64,000 bases of DNA from Amanita rubescens (lineage: Eukaryota > Basidiomycota > Agaricomycetes > Agaricales > Amanitaceae). The DNA is taken from the NCBI GenBank assembly GCA_015039365.1, contig WION01000027.1, positions 1 to 64,000 of the forward strand, in the 5' to 3' direction. Positions 1 to 11,561 of this stretch are shown one piece after another (within the stretch, counting starts at the first letter, position 1; every line of letters starts with the position of its first letter). The position numbers and the translations under genes are program-made. The notes under the pieces were generated by a model that worked only from the letters and a program-made list of their open reading frames with translations, ran no database searches and was not told where the DNA came from.

Positions 1-1268
1 CACCGAAGAAATTATGGGGCGTTTAGAGGCGATATGCGCTCTTCAATCTGGGCTACCGGCGGTATGTGCCGCGAAATTGGACAACGGCTCCAAAATGTAT
101 AAAAACAATGATGATCACTAATGATCATTAATGATCGTTCGTGAATCTTCGTGAACACGACAAATTGCGACAAATCATCGTGATTTATCGTTAATCACGA
201 TGAACGCTCGAGAACGGAGGTTCCATCGTAAACACTGCTTGTCTCGATAAAGCCTTCATGAACTAATTGTTATTCATGATGATGCTACGTTTGTGATGTG
301 TGATAGCTGGAGTGAGTTGAGTGCTTGGCCCAGGGCGAGGTTTGGAGTTGCCAGCGAGCATCAGTAGCGATGTAGCATTGTAGGTTCGGTAGCGGTTGAC
401 TCGACGCGTTGCTTATGGTTTGTGATCATGGTGATCGTGTGAGAGTCGAGTGCGCTGTTTGGGCAAACAGGCGAGTCCGTCGCCATTGTCGTTGTCACCA
501 GTGGTAACCAGCCATCGATTGTCAGTAGCGATGTAGTGGTTTTCGCCGTTCAGACTCGAGGGGTTGCTTGATGATCAAGATCAACTGGAGCTGTCACGTC
601 GTTCCGTTGATATCGAGGACGCGGACGGCTCGTTGAGGCTACCATAGGTGTACTGGGCCAAATCGGGCGTTTGATCCCTGGCAGGGTTGGCAAGTGCGCT
701 GCAGGGCCCCGGGACTGTTTGATCAGCAAAGATGAACCAAATGGCATGAGCGAGAAAAGCCTCCGTAGCCTAATTCGCTCAGGACCAGGTTGCGGGAGCG
801 CCATCGGCGGCCTGCGACGAGGAGAAGAAGTAAAGGCGGGACCGTCCCAATATATGTCGAGGTTTTCTTCGTACGCGCTCCAAGACCCTCCCTCATAATT
901 GTCCATAGCCCGAACAATAATTACACTCTGATCATGTGCGATAGCGTGGCACCCGAAACAATACCCTCCGAAATTCTCTGAAAAATATTTAGGCTCCTAT
1001 GCGAAAAACCTACCCGTCGTTCAGTTGATTCTAAAGTCTACTGCCATTAAATAAATCCGAGTCGAGCATGTCGAGATAAATACAAGGTCAGCAATGAGAC
1101 GATGCCACACCAAGGACCGTGAAATAGTAGACACCAGAAACAAGATCGGCAACGGTAAGAGGACATTCACGCCGGTCATAAAACTCAAACGAATTTATTG
1201 TTCTTTCACTGTAGTAAACTGACAAGTGAGAACTAGATGTCAACACATCTCGTCTTCCGCTCAACCCA
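1..1268. other. Intergenic, no supported gene
   Basis: No coding region could be supported. The first 230 bases are AT-rich with many overlapping TGATCA/ATGATC and CGTGA words, giving a loose repetitive texture. A 14-base word, cagtagcgatgtag, occurs twice (near 362 and 521). Short open frames between 550 and 980 on both strands have no recognisable domain and no convincing splice partners. Confidence 0.5.
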
Positions 1269-2637
1269 CTATACCTGGCCCGAAGTGCCCGAAGTCCCAG
1301 CCTTTTGACTGCGTAGTCCTGTGCGATCTCCACTGTGACCCGAAGTTTTTCTCTTCGGCGGCGTCGTCTTCCCATCGGAATTGCCATCGGAAGGGGAGCT
1401 GGTTCCCTTCTTAGACGATTTTGGAGACTCCTTGGGAGCAAAGATATCGCTCGGAACCTCAAATAGCGTTGGAGCTTTTGCATATGTACCCTCGGGATCA
1501 GTCGCTTCAGCACCCGCCCAATCGACAACGTTGACTGTGTAGGCGTCTTCCCCAGCGGCAGCATCTTTGTTATGCTGCCACAAATAGTTGTCGTTGCCTG
1601 CGGGGTCTCTATAACCAACCATAAGTGTTTAGTACCAATCGGAAATCAATGAACACTTACTTATGTGTTAGCTTGTGTTTGTTCTGCTGTTCCTCCAATG
1701 CCGCGGCTTTCTTATCGTTAATGTATTTCCCACCCTCAGGCGTCGTCGGATCCAACCCTTCCATCTTGTCCACCCGTTCACCCATGTTCTCCATCAAAAG
1801 GTAAAAGTGCTTCGGAGCAACTTTCCTCCGACCCCAACCGAAGAGGTGACCGACGTGATTAAGACGGCCAGCTTCAACCCGAACTGCACTGGGATCGATA
1901 CGATCATCAATGATTTTGACAACGGCCTTGCGACCATTAACAAGCTGATTAATATGGAAGACACCCAAGGACTGGCTCCCTACGCCGGCAGCACCTTCTT
2001 GCTTGATGTCTCTCAAGGCTGCCAAGAAGACAGCCCTGGAAACCAGGTTGCCCCGGGATTGGCTTCCTTGCTAAATGAGACGTTAGTTTGCGAGGTATGG
2101 TTCATAATGGGATGGAGTCGCTTACGCTCTTTGTTCGCTTGCTGGATGTGGATCGGCTTGTCTGCTAAATGAGACGTTAGTTTGCGGGGTATGGTTCATA
2201 ATGGGATGGAGTCGCTTACCTTCTTTGTTCGCTTCTTGGCGCCGGACGGAGATACGGAAGTCTCGGCATCACTCCCATCACCTTCACCTTCAGCAATGGT
2301 GGTTACCCTCTAGAACCAGAGTTAGCTTCCCAGATATCATGGTCTCTGCGAAGCAAGACCGCTTACCCCTTTCCCCTTGCGGCTACCCCTGGTGCGCTGG
2401 CGACCACGATTTGATTCATCCCCACCGCCACCATCACTGGCGCCAGCATCACCGAGGCCGGTCATTGTTTCACCTTCACCCGATCGTTTCTGATAATCCA
2501 ACAATTTAGAATAATCGGAGAAGATTTGCCCAACGACTTACGGAAAGTTCGACAGCTTGGCCGCGGAGGGGATGGATCGGCGTCGCGAAGACGGTACCGA
2601 AAAAGATGAATGCAAGAGTAACGGTTGTAAGACGCAT
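1269..2637 (-). CDS. Secreted kinase-like protein, copy A
   Basis: The start is the ATG at 2637: MRL followed by a hydrophobic stretch ending FATP, a clear signal peptide. A GTAAGT donor closes exon 1, and exon 2 opens with KRSGEGE, a Lys-Arg pair where Kex2-type cleavage would be expected. Several short exons then encode a Gly/Ser/Arg/Lys-rich disordered linker. The folded part reads like a protein kinase: AVVKIID (lysine strand), a conserved acidic helix, YLLMENMGE (hinge), HKDPAGND after a spliced junction (catalytic-loop-like) and NVVDWAGAE in the DFG position. The C-terminus is a Ser/Lys/Pro-rich tail ending at TAG 1269. Unlike copies B, C and D it appears to have a single kinase-like domain. 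Seen: signal peptide, motifs, introns. Inferred: secretion and kinase fold. Activity is unproven, and the N of the catalytic loop is shifted by one position. Confidence 0.7.
2071..2219 (-). repeat. Tandemly duplicated intron plus exon in copy A
   Basis: Two 55-base introns (2071-2125 and 2165-2219) are identical except for one base. Both begin GTAAGCGACTCC on the minus strand and end CATTTAG. The repeat unit has a period of 94 bases and includes the flanking exon bases that encode AKKRTKK-like and SKRTKS-like residues, so one small exon and its intron were recently duplicated inside the gene. Confidence 0.8.
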
Positions 2638-2713
2638 TAGAGATAAGTGGATTACGTTCAACGTTGAAAAGATGTGGAGGCCAGCCTGAGGGTTCTCTAA
2701 CGGCAGCTAGGGC

Positions 2714-2720
2714 TTTTATA
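2714..2720 (-). promoter_or_regulatory. TATA box of kinase-like copy A
   Basis: On the minus strand this reads TATAAAA, about 77 bases upstream of the ATG at 2637, a normal distance for a fungal core promoter. Confidence 0.55.
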
Positions 2721-3319
2721 CACCAAGGTGGACCCTATTCACGTAACAGGCTGACCTCCACATGACCGCCGTACCGCCTGCGTTTCATTTAGCTATGCAT
2801 GGATGGGCGCTGATCTTGGCACACGGGAATGAATTGAAAAAAAAGCCAGCCGAGACGGCTTGGAGACATTGTATGACAGGCCGGACCTTGAGTACACTGC
2901 CTTTTTGTGTATTATTGGGCCTAGGTCGAATGGCGGTGATACGGCGGCGAACAAATGAATGTAAAAATGCGCAAGCGAACCTTATTCGCATGGTGGTAAC
3001 TAGCGGTGCATCGTTAGACTCCTTTAAGCATGAATGAGTTGTAACAGGGAATCATTAGGACTTACGATCGACGCGGAACGAGCACTACAGTGCTGCAGTG
3101 AAGTAGTCCGTCTCCTGTCCGAGTCGGCAACGATGACCAAGGCGGACTTGCAATAGTTGCTTCTTTGGCCTAGGCCATGGCGCGGAATTGGTCATTGTTA
3201 CTTACGGCGATAGATATGCTGTACATCGGTTGACAGTGGCGCGTGCGCGTGACCGAATGATGCCTTGATGATCCACGTGTGAGAACTGTGCTGCCTCCAT
3301 CCACACGCCCCGTCTCACG

Positions 3320-3610
3320 TTTTCTATCCGAACTCTGCGACGGTTTCTGATAATGTCAACACTTTAGAAGAGTCGGTGAAAGGTTCATCCGAGACTTACT
3401 GATGGCAATGCAACCCAATGGATGGTACTGGATAAGACGAACACATGGATGTTGCCAATCGGTGGGTGTCTGCAGTATTCAATGGAAGGAAGCATTCCAT
3501 AATGAACCGCCCATATCTGTGTCGGCCATCGTTGCTTTAGTTCTCCAAGATGCCGTAGACCAACCGTCGGACCGCCGTTAAGCATCGGACTACGTCAATG
3601 AGGAAGAGAT
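3320..3610 (-). pseudogene. Decayed 5' fragment of a copy-A-like gene
   Basis: The stretch 3340-3410 resembles intron 1 and the exon 2 start of copy A (about 2480-2550), sharing the words tttctgataat, caacaatttaga/caacactttaga and cttac. On the minus strand the exon after the acceptor begins KPSQ, in the place of KRSGE in copy A, and soon becomes unrecognisable. A weak hydrophobic exon with a GTAAGT donor lies just upstream near 3400-3470. No kinase-like domain follows. It is best read as a truncated, diverged duplicate lying directly upstream of copy A on the same strand. Confidence 0.35.
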
Positions 3611-4155
3611 GTGGTGGACTAGGAGGAAGATCTTCTAATAATGCGTGGCATGGCTATATACCCCCAAGAACAACTTATTCACACAGCAAGTCGCCCCTTC
3701 TTCACCGTACCTTGTTGCCAGGCGTTGACGGTGGTTTCGGGTATCTCGGGATTTATTTGCAACAAATGAATTGCAAAGGCGGACCAATGTGAACTCGCGG
3801 GCACGACAAATGGGGAATGAATCACTGAAACTCACCGCCGATGCCGAACGAATGATACAACCCTCTCGGAATGGATTTTCAGTCAATGTCAGTACATCTG
3901 CATAATTTATAGGATTACGAAAATCGGCAGTATGTGATGGTCCGAGTCCTCTCGCGTCTCGCGCCACTGGCAAACCTAATTTGTCTGGCATCGTGCTGCG
4001 ATTCAGATTGGGCGGCAGCCTGTCTTAAAATGTCAAAAATAATGATGGCGGGATAGACCTGGCGCGAACGCCAGAGCAGTACTTATATATTTGATCTTCA
4101 TGTCATATATCGAATAGTAATAGTATGATGAAAATCCTGTGCTGACATCTGCTGG

Positions 4156-5495
4156 ATGAGTAATTCGCTTGACCGCGTATCGTCGTATCCTCCATCGCCA
4201 GCAAACATGTTCGCCTCTGGCTACCCCATCTTGTTTCCTCCAGAGATTCTCGATGAGATAATCGATCAAACTGACGACAAATCGACCTTGCTTTCCTTCG
4301 GCCTCATCTGCGGACGAGCTCTTGTCAAAAGCCGACGTCGTCTATTCTCCTCCCTCGAGTTCACCGACCACGAGAATTTCGACCGCTTTTTGCGTCTCGC
4401 CGGCAAGCCATGGACCAGTTTTACGTTGGCCGTCACAGAGATTCACCTGCAGGATGTGTTTCACCACAACTTCCGCTACCGTTATAAGTGGGAGCCTATA
4501 CAGGTTGCATCAAACCTCCACAACGTGAGGTCACTGAGTATATCAGCACACAAGTTCTGGAAACCCGGATGGCAGATCGTACCGCGCTCTGTCCTGGATG
4601 TTATCTTCCAGTTGAACCTACACGATCTCCAGATAGATGCGGTGGGCAAATGGCGCACGGATGATGTTGTGATGCTATTCAGCCGGCTTCCTTCTTCTGT
4701 GAAAACACTTGCCTTCCGGAGGCTACGATTCTACGAAACACCGAATCTCTCTCGCCATTTAGATACATTTCGTCGCCCTTTCCGCTTCAGAAATATCGAC
4801 AACATCTCGCTCGCTCTTCTAAGAGACGTATTGGACCCATCGAGGAACCTGGACCTTGACGTCGTCGTGCAGGCCTTCCATATTCGAAACCCCGACGTTC
4901 CCCTTGCACATGCCGACAATCTCTTGACCTCGAGATTTTTACATCACATCGGCCATCATCTTGAACAGCTTCTGATTACCTTCGGCACGCAATATCTCGG
5001 TGAGCACAGTTTTGTGTCAAATACATGATATCTCTAAGCCACCGATCTTCAACAGATTCAACCCTTGCATATTTAGAACCAACTCAAATTTCCCAATGCA
5101 TCAACATCCGCATGCTTTTTGTCGGTTTTCCAGGTTTTGCATACAAAAGACCCCTGCTTCTCTCAGCCATGTGGAAAATGTTGTCCGCGCTGCCCGCGCC
5201 GAACGCTCTACACGAATTTTGGTTCAGGTTCACGCCCTATCACGGCGCCCTCGAAGATCAAATGTCCTTGTTGGGATTCTTTGAATCTCCGAATCTCCTT
5301 CATAGATTGAGGCACATGTTTCCGAATCTGAAGATAATCAAGATTATATTGGACACTGGACGGTCAAGTTCAAGTGATTTGTACTTTGAAGGGTTGCGTC
5401 GAGTGACTGGCTTGAGAGCATTTGAGGAAATTGGTTTTGTGAAGCTCGTCGCGCAGGGAGGTATGAGGAGCATGTTGCGTGTCACTCTGTTTTAG
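4156..5495 (+). CDS. F-box protein
   Basis: Two exons: 4156-4999 and 5056-5495, joined across a 56-base GTGAGC...ACAG intron that keeps frame (QYL then DSTLAYL). The protein is about 427 residues. An F-box-like start lies at residues 24-60 (LFPPEILDEIIDQ, then LLSFGLICGRAL and RRRLFSSLEF). The remainder is the irregular leucine-rich fold usual for agaric F-box proteins, with segments such as NVRSLSISAHKF and LPSSVKTLAFRRL. Such proteins recruit substrates to SCF ubiquitin ligases through Skp1. No substrate can be predicted. The reading frame is intact, and an in-frame second methionine at 4207 is an alternative start. Confidence 0.8.
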
Positions 5496-5603
5496 AGGGC
5501 TGTAATTATTTGTTGTGAAATTACGTGGTTCCAATTGTCCGCGTGCATACCGTGTACACGGTGCCAGAAACGTTCATTCACTCGGACAACAGTGGCAGCT
5601 CTT

Positions 5604-5656
5604 ACCATTTTCCCAAAATGAAAACTGAAAATGAAGCGAAAATGGCCGAAAAATAT
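5604..5656. repeat. Dispersed A/T-rich repeat, copy 1
   Basis: A stretch reading caaaatgaaaactgaaaatg and on to aaaatggcc is matched almost base for base, in inverted orientation, by 24350-24398. Both lie roughly 50-120 bases downstream of a minus-strand gene. It may be the end of a small non-autonomous element; no target duplication could be fixed. Confidence 0.45.
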
Positions 5657-5707
5657 TTAATTTACAGGTCATGTACAAGCAATGTAGTCATTCGACACAA
5701 TAACTAC

Positions 5708-6869
5708 CTACGGATGAGTCTCGTTCCACGACTGCCCAGTCAACAACCCCGAAATTGCCGTATTCATAAGCGGCACAGGACTCACTGCAACATTCTGATA
5801 CCCCAGCGCACCCGCGGCAAACTCAAACACATTCGCCAATGTCTGGTTCGCATCTCCCCTTCCCAAGCTCCCCAATCCCCAATTCAACTCGACCGTATTC
5901 AGCGCCGAGTAGTGCGTGTAGAACGTATCGTCCGTCGTACCCTTCAAATTGTCCGGGATCACCCCGCCAATCAAGCACGCCCACACCTGGTTCCGCTTGT
6001 TCGTGCTTGAGTTCTCGTCAAACGTGATTAACACGAGCGCGTCTTGCATAAACGCTGCATCATTCAACGTTGAGTCGAGGAAATTGACAAGCCACGTCCC
6101 GGCGAACGATGCACTGGTGTCATGTCCGTCGTTGGTAATGTTCGGCGTGTAGAACGAATACGCGGGCATGTTGTTGTTGGCGATGTCGCTGGTGAGGAGG
6201 GTGGCTGCGAGGGGTGTCAGCTTTGCTTTGACTGGAGAACATCACCCTGGACCTCACCTGGAACCACGTTCGCAGACCTAGTCTGGTTCAACCCGATATT
6301 ATCGAAAATAATCGCCGGATTGTGCTTCCTGACATACGCCCCTCCAAACGCCGAATACCCTGTCCAACCAGGCGCAGGTATCTCCTCGTTATATGACTTC
6401 CACGTCAAGCCCTTCGCTTCCAGCAAATCAAATATAGACGTCTGATTCGCGGGTATATCATAATAATCGTCGTTGGTGATGCCAAAATTGGTACCAGCTG
6501 AGGCAGCGACGTAGTTGGGCTCAGAGGGGTGCGCGATCCCGTTGTAGTTGGTCAATAGGATTCCGTTCGCCGCGACGGATTATTGGTCGAGGCGAGCTAC
6601 CTTTGCATAGTCCTGTTGGGGCAAGCCGTTGGGAAGAGAGAAGAGAAGAGAAGACAGCAACGGACCGCATTCTCGAGCCAGATTTGCATAAAGTACTTGA
6701 AGACCTTCCCAACAGGCGCGCCGGGTGCATTTTGGTTATTATCCGCCGCTGCTGTCGCGTTGGGAAACGCAGAGATGATGACGGGGCTACCTGTTTGAGC
6801 GTGCACCGACGTCAAGACGGGAACGAGAGAGAGGAGCACAGTAAGCAGTCCACTGAATCCTTTATGCAT
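5708..6869 (-). pseudogene. Secreted phosphoesterase (acid phosphatase-like), copy 1, in-frame stop
   Basis: Start ATG at 6869 gives MHKG plus a hydrophobic signal peptide ending SVHA. The family is the PF04185 phosphoesterases, which include fungal acid phosphatases. Motifs: KYFMQIWLEN (metal-binding E-N), HPSEPNYVAA, and VLITFDEN. Three exons are separated by introns starting GTCCGT (ending CAACAG) and GTGAGG (ending CGCAG), both keeping frame. In exon 2 the expected CAA TAC CAA TCC is CAA TAA TCC: a 3-base deletion relative to the sister copy at 7752 creates a TAA stop before AANGILL. The rest of the frame is clean to WNETHP and TAG at 5708, so the lesion is recent or a sequencing error. 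It is the left partner of a head-to-head pair. Confidence 0.75.
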
Positions 6870-6911
6870 TGTGCGTGAGGATGTAGAGAAATCCAAAGCC
6901 AAAAAGCCCAC

Positions 6912-6919
6912 TTTTATAG
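6912..6919 (-). promoter_or_regulatory. TATA box of phosphoesterase copy 1
   Basis: Reads CTATAAAA on the minus strand, about 43 bases upstream of the ATG at 6869. Confidence 0.5.
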
Positions 6920-7707
6920 CTTGTATGTTTGTTACCCTCCCCCGTGGCAGTTATGGACCTGACACGATTTTCGCATGGTGTCAATTCCAATAGAACAACG
7001 TGCGGGGTGTTCAACACTTCTGTGTTCCTGATTTTGCCATTTGCGTGGCGCAGTGGGGCGCCTGGTACCGCAGATCTGATTCGGATATTACCCCACCTCA
7101 AACACGTGTATACGCAGATGCACTCGCGGACCTAAAAAAACAGGATACATGTGCTTGTGCGAATTTTCCGGATGCAGTGCCTGTATTCGTCCTCTAAGGG
7201 TCGTAGTACTACGTAGTAGGACGATTGTCCAAGCGACGGTGACTCTTCCACCTTTCAAGTTCATGGCTATCATTGCAATTTGGCTGAGAAATACGTGAAC
7301 GTCAAACAACGAAACACCTGAGAAGTAAGACTCGTCATCGCTTTAAAACTAAAGTGTGATCGTGACTGTGACCATTTCCTCTGCCTGTGGAGCAACAAGT
7401 GACCGACCAACGTTCAACTTACACTGCGATGTAGTCCTATGACCTCTCTGAAGACAGGCACTGCATCCGGTCGAGTTTCAAGTTACAAAATTCGCAGAAG
7501 CACATGTATCCCGTCCTGTCAAATCCACAAGCAGGGCTGGGAAGTGAGCGAACGTGGTTCAGCATCCGAATCAGATCTGCGAACTATGCGCTCCTCTGAG
7601 CTAAAATAGGAACGCAAAGCGTTTATCACCCCGTGCACATGGTTCCATCAGCATTTCGACATCGCGTCAGGTCCATCGCTTCCGTAATAATTATTAACAG
7701 CCCAAAA

Positions 7708-7715
7708 TTATAAAT
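7708..7715 (+). promoter_or_regulatory. TATA-like box of phosphoesterase copy 2
   Basis: TTATAAAT about 40 bases upstream of ATG 7752, in mirror position to the TATA box of copy 1. Confidence 0.4.
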
Positions 7716-7751
7716 TTGGGTTCTTTTTCACCTTCTCCATTCTTACGCACC

Positions 7752-8891
7752 ATGCATAAGGGACTTATCACACTCCTCTCATTTGTTCCTACTGTTATCC
7801 ACGCCCAAACGGGCAGCCCCGTCATCATCTCCGCATTTCCCAACGCGACAGCGGCGGCGGATGATAACCACAAGGCACCGGGCACGCCTGCTGGGAAGGT
7901 GTTCAAGTACTTTATGCAAATCTGGCTCGAGAACCAGGTCCGTTCCATTCTCCAAACGTCAGACTCCTTCTCAACCCCAACAGGACTACGAGACGTGCGC
8001 TGTCCTCCCCCAATACCAATCCGTGCCGCGAACGGAATCCTTCTCACCAACTACAACGGGATCACGCACCCCTCTGAGCCCAACTACGTCGCTGCCTCAG
8101 CTGGTACCAATTTTGGCATCACAAACGACGATTACTACGACATACCCGCAGATGAGAAGACTATATTTGATTTGTTGGAAGCGAAGGGATTGAAGTGGAA
8201 GTCGTACAACGAGGAGATACCTGCGCCTGGTTGGACCGGGTATTCGGCATATGGAGGGGCGTATGTCAGGAAGCATAATCCAGCCATTATTTTCGACAAT
8301 ATTGGGTTGAACCAGACTAGGTCCGCGAACGTGGTTTCGGGTGAGCAACGGTGGCTTCCAGTCAAAACCAAGCTGACCCCCCTCCCCTGCAGGTGACCAT
8401 CTCAAGAACGATATCGTCAAGAACAATATGCCCGCGTACTCGTTCTACACGCCAAACATTACCAACGACGGACATAACACCAACGCATCGTTCGCTGGGA
8501 CGTGGCTTGTCAATTTCCTTGATTCTACATTGAAAACGCCGAGTTTATGAAAGATGCGCTCGTGCTGATCACGTTCGACGAGAATGCGAGCGGGAAGAAG
8601 CGAAACCAGGTGTGGTCGTGCTTGATTGGCGGGGTGATCCCAAAGCATTTGAAGGGTACGACGGACAATACGTTCTACACGCACTACTCAACGCTGCATA
8701 CTGTTGAGTTGAACTGGGGATTGGGGAGTTTGGGAAGGGGAGATGCGAACAAGACGTTGGCGAATGTGTTTGGGTTTGCGGCAGATGTGCTGGGATATAA
8801 GAATGTGGAGGTAACGGATGTGCCGCCCATGAACGCTACGATTACGGGGTTGTTGACCGGCAAGTCGTGGAACGAGACGCATCCGGCATAG
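7752..8891 (+). pseudogene. Secreted phosphoesterase (acid phosphatase-like), copy 2, frameshifted
   Basis: ATG 7752 gives MHKGL and a signal peptide ending VIHA. Motifs match copy 1: KYFMQIWLEN, HPSEPNYVAA, LITFDEN, and a C-terminus WNETHPA. Introns start GTCCGT (46 nt, ending CAACAG) and GTGAGC (ending CTGCAG). Two single-base losses are apparent relative to copy 1: one near 8027 (tccgtgccgcg against tccgtcgcggcg), which shifts frame before AANGILL, and one near 8534 (ttgaaaacgccgag), after NFLDSTL. If the 46-base first intron is retained, the first shift is cancelled and the frame runs on through AANGILL. The second shift still breaks the protein before FMKDALV. The gene is probably non-functional, or carries sequence errors. 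Confidence 0.7.
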
Positions 8892-9470
8892 ATAATGGTT
8901 TATCGATAAATTCCTTTGCCCCCTGCTCCAATAGTAAATTTACAATGTTTGTGTACGTACTTCCAGCACAGGCAACGCCCTCATTTCGATACATGAATAC
9001 AACTGTTATTTTTTCAGGTATATTCATTGATACTACGCAGGTCAAGAAGTTAAATGAATATAGAAAGAATCACTCACGGAAATAGTAATTGACCATCAAG
9101 ACGTTTCAAAGACACCACCTATTGAACATGCGGGATGCGTGACTCATAGACGGAATGAATGACGGAGAGTATCGAGGAGGAGAATGGCATAGAGTCAGGT
9201 GCTCACCTACGCCAAAGTCGTCTGGGACATACGGTGGGGATATCGAGCTGGTATTTTTGGTCGAGCATGGTTGAACGATAGGATCGCAGAAAGGGTATCT
9301 GGAGTGATCAGCAGTGGTCACGAATGTCAGATTGTATTTGGGCCGCGTATTTCACGTATGCGATAGGCGGCATACGATATGCGAAAACAGACGAAATTGA
9401 TTAAAAAACAAGCACGAAATTCTATTTTGAATTTCCCTATTACTACAATGATGGAACACGGTGCATTCTT
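8892..9470. other. Intergenic, no supported gene
   Basis: Nothing recognisable. A short minus-strand frame at 9106-9321 lacks domain similarity and splice support. Confidence 0.4.
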
Positions 9471-11561
9471 TCACAGTCGATTGGATAACATATCATAAGC
9501 CGTTGGATGCCAAATCCCTGGTGGTGTCAACAATCCCTGCCACGACAGTGATTACACCGATGAGCCAACACACTAGAACAACAACATCAGCTTACCGTGA
9601 TTAACATGTTGGACGCGCCAAAACTCGAATCCGATCCTTCATTTCTTGTGGCGTGCGAGGGCCTTCGAACTTGAGTAAGTATGCAACAAGGCCAGCAACA
9701 TGGGGAGCAGCCTGAATCAGATGTAAGTGCCTGTCAGAAAATAGCCGTAGCCCAAGACAACGTACCCCAGATGTGCCGGAAGCCGTAGTACGGTTGGGCA
9801 CGCCACCTACAGCGCCAGGCCGAGCACCAGTAATAGTTACTCCATGGGCAAAGATATCAACCGAAGCACCGAAGTTAGAACCCCTATTTGGGCCATGAAT
9901 CCATATAAAATCGTCAATCCCAGTTGCACCAACAGCGATAACGCTTGGGGAGGTGGGCAGGGCAAGTCAAACTACGGTGTCGATATCTTGTCTATCGTTA
10001 CCCGCAGCAGCCTAGCAACAAATAAATAAAATGAAACAGTTGGTACAACAAGCCCAGAGCAACTAGGAGTGACGCACGACAACATGTATCCCAGCAACGA
10101 GTGGTCTAAGTATAAGTAAGCAAGCAGTCTCCGAGAGCAGATTGGGAAGTAAGAATTCCATACCATGAGGAAAGCAGTATGCAGTACACGACTATGCGTG
10201 TCAGTGAGGGACGGCAGGGGCTTACAGTAGAGCCAAGAGAGAATAGTTGACAACGCTAGGATTCATAGTCGCGAGAGCCCTGTCGCGAACATACTCTAAA
10301 GCGTTAATGCTGAGAATCGTTAATGAGTCTTAGGTCCGTTTTGTGCTGAAAATTGAGATTAGTAGCGTACATTGCGATAATGCCCCCGCTTTCAGTTTAA
10401 ATGGTTAGCTGGAATGGTATTTATCCTTGAAAGGCTTACGGCGAGACTTTGATGTCGATGAGCCTGCAAGTTGCATTCTGATTTTTGCAAAGGGGGTTGT
10501 ATAATGGAGTAGGAACGATCTATAATACAACACACCTTAGTCACACCGTACGCATTGCTCCCTATAATCGAGCTATAGTCATGCAATGTGAGATAGTAGA
10601 AGAGAAAATCGAAGAAGAAGCCCTTACGCGACCCAAGTTCCATGCCGGCCGTGAACTCTGGGCCTAAGCATTTATGGTGAGTTAGAGCGCTTGCGCAGAG
10701 AGTTCATAGCTAGTTACTCATTTGGTGCCGGCAACCCGGCCATTGAATTGCGGCTGTGGATCACACGTAATCAGATAATCATCTGCGTCAACTCGGAAAT
10801 GGATGACATACATGGGCGGTGTCAATACCTGGTCGGTATTTATGAATTAGTGCCATTCATACAGTTATATTGCACACTGCACAGTGAGTGAACTGACCAG
10901 TGTCTACAGGTGTATCGACTTGGATATGAGCAGGCTAAAGAGATTGGGCAGGATGTGTCTCACGTACCAAGGACGTAAATATCAACATTCCCATCATACT
11001 CCACATGGTCATTGTAACGGTACGCGAAATTGAGAAGACTAGTGGGACACAAGTATATCAGATTCTCATAGACTGCATCGGAATCGAAATCGATACTGTA
11101 CTTTGGATTACGTCCTACCAAGCCGGCAGCAGAGCTCAACCTTTCAAGGCCCCATGGTGCTGAGTTGATTGGTTCCCTGAAACAAGTCAACACCGATAGG
11201 ACGGAGAGTAAAATACCACGGACTGTTCGACAATGGCGGCGGGTTGTAAATAGGTGTCTTCTACAATGGAAGTAACCTCGGGAGATAAGGTCTTCAAAAT
11301 CGACAGGGCCGAGTCATTAAAAGCACCTTGTTTTTGCATGGCGATTAGCGGATCACATTGGCCAAAATTTCAATACATATCCCCCAAACCCGAAAAACCG
11401 TGTTTTTCGGTGCTCCACTGGTGGGCGACTGTGCTGGCCTCGTTGCCGAGTTTGGCCAGTACGGCCGACCTGGACTCATCGTCCTTGAGCGAGACGATAT
11501 ATTCACCGGTGAATCCGCCGGCGCCGGCCTTCTGGATTATAATCTCAGTGGGACGAGACAT
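9471..11561 (-). pseudogene. Subtilisin-family serine protease (S8) with I9 prodomain, decayed
   Basis: The 5' end (ATG 11561, MSRPTEIIIQ) is an I9 inhibitor/prodomain with GEYIVSLKD, HQWSTEKHGFSG and TSIVEDTYL. Next comes SAPWGLERLS, the usual start of proteinase K-type S8 domains. Downstream pieces include NPSVVNYSLL, AAGND (oxyanion region), VIAVGATGIDDF, FGASVDIFAHG and, across an intron, TTASGTS with APHVAGLVAYLL (active-site serine). Lesions: a TGA after DIDTVV, a missing catalytic Asp/His region (only GRVAGTK-like residues remain near 10730), a probable frame slip between prodomain and mature domain, and an extra GC near 9615. The protein starts with no signal peptide, so the ancestor was probably intracellular or the signal has been lost. 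TTTATA at 11634-11640 (minus) is a plausible TATA box. Confidence 0.7.

Larger units (their letters stand above)
5708..8891. repeat. Inverted duplication of a phosphoesterase gene and its promoter
   Basis: The two coding regions are near-mirror images about a centre near 7310, and the shared promoter region also matches in inverted orientation. For example cagatctgattcggat (7070s) is complemented near 7565, and the block around 7140-7185 (acatgtgcttgtgcgaattt, then atgcagtgcctg) is complemented around 7455-7515. The duplication therefore includes about 440 bases upstream of each gene. Confidence 0.75.
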
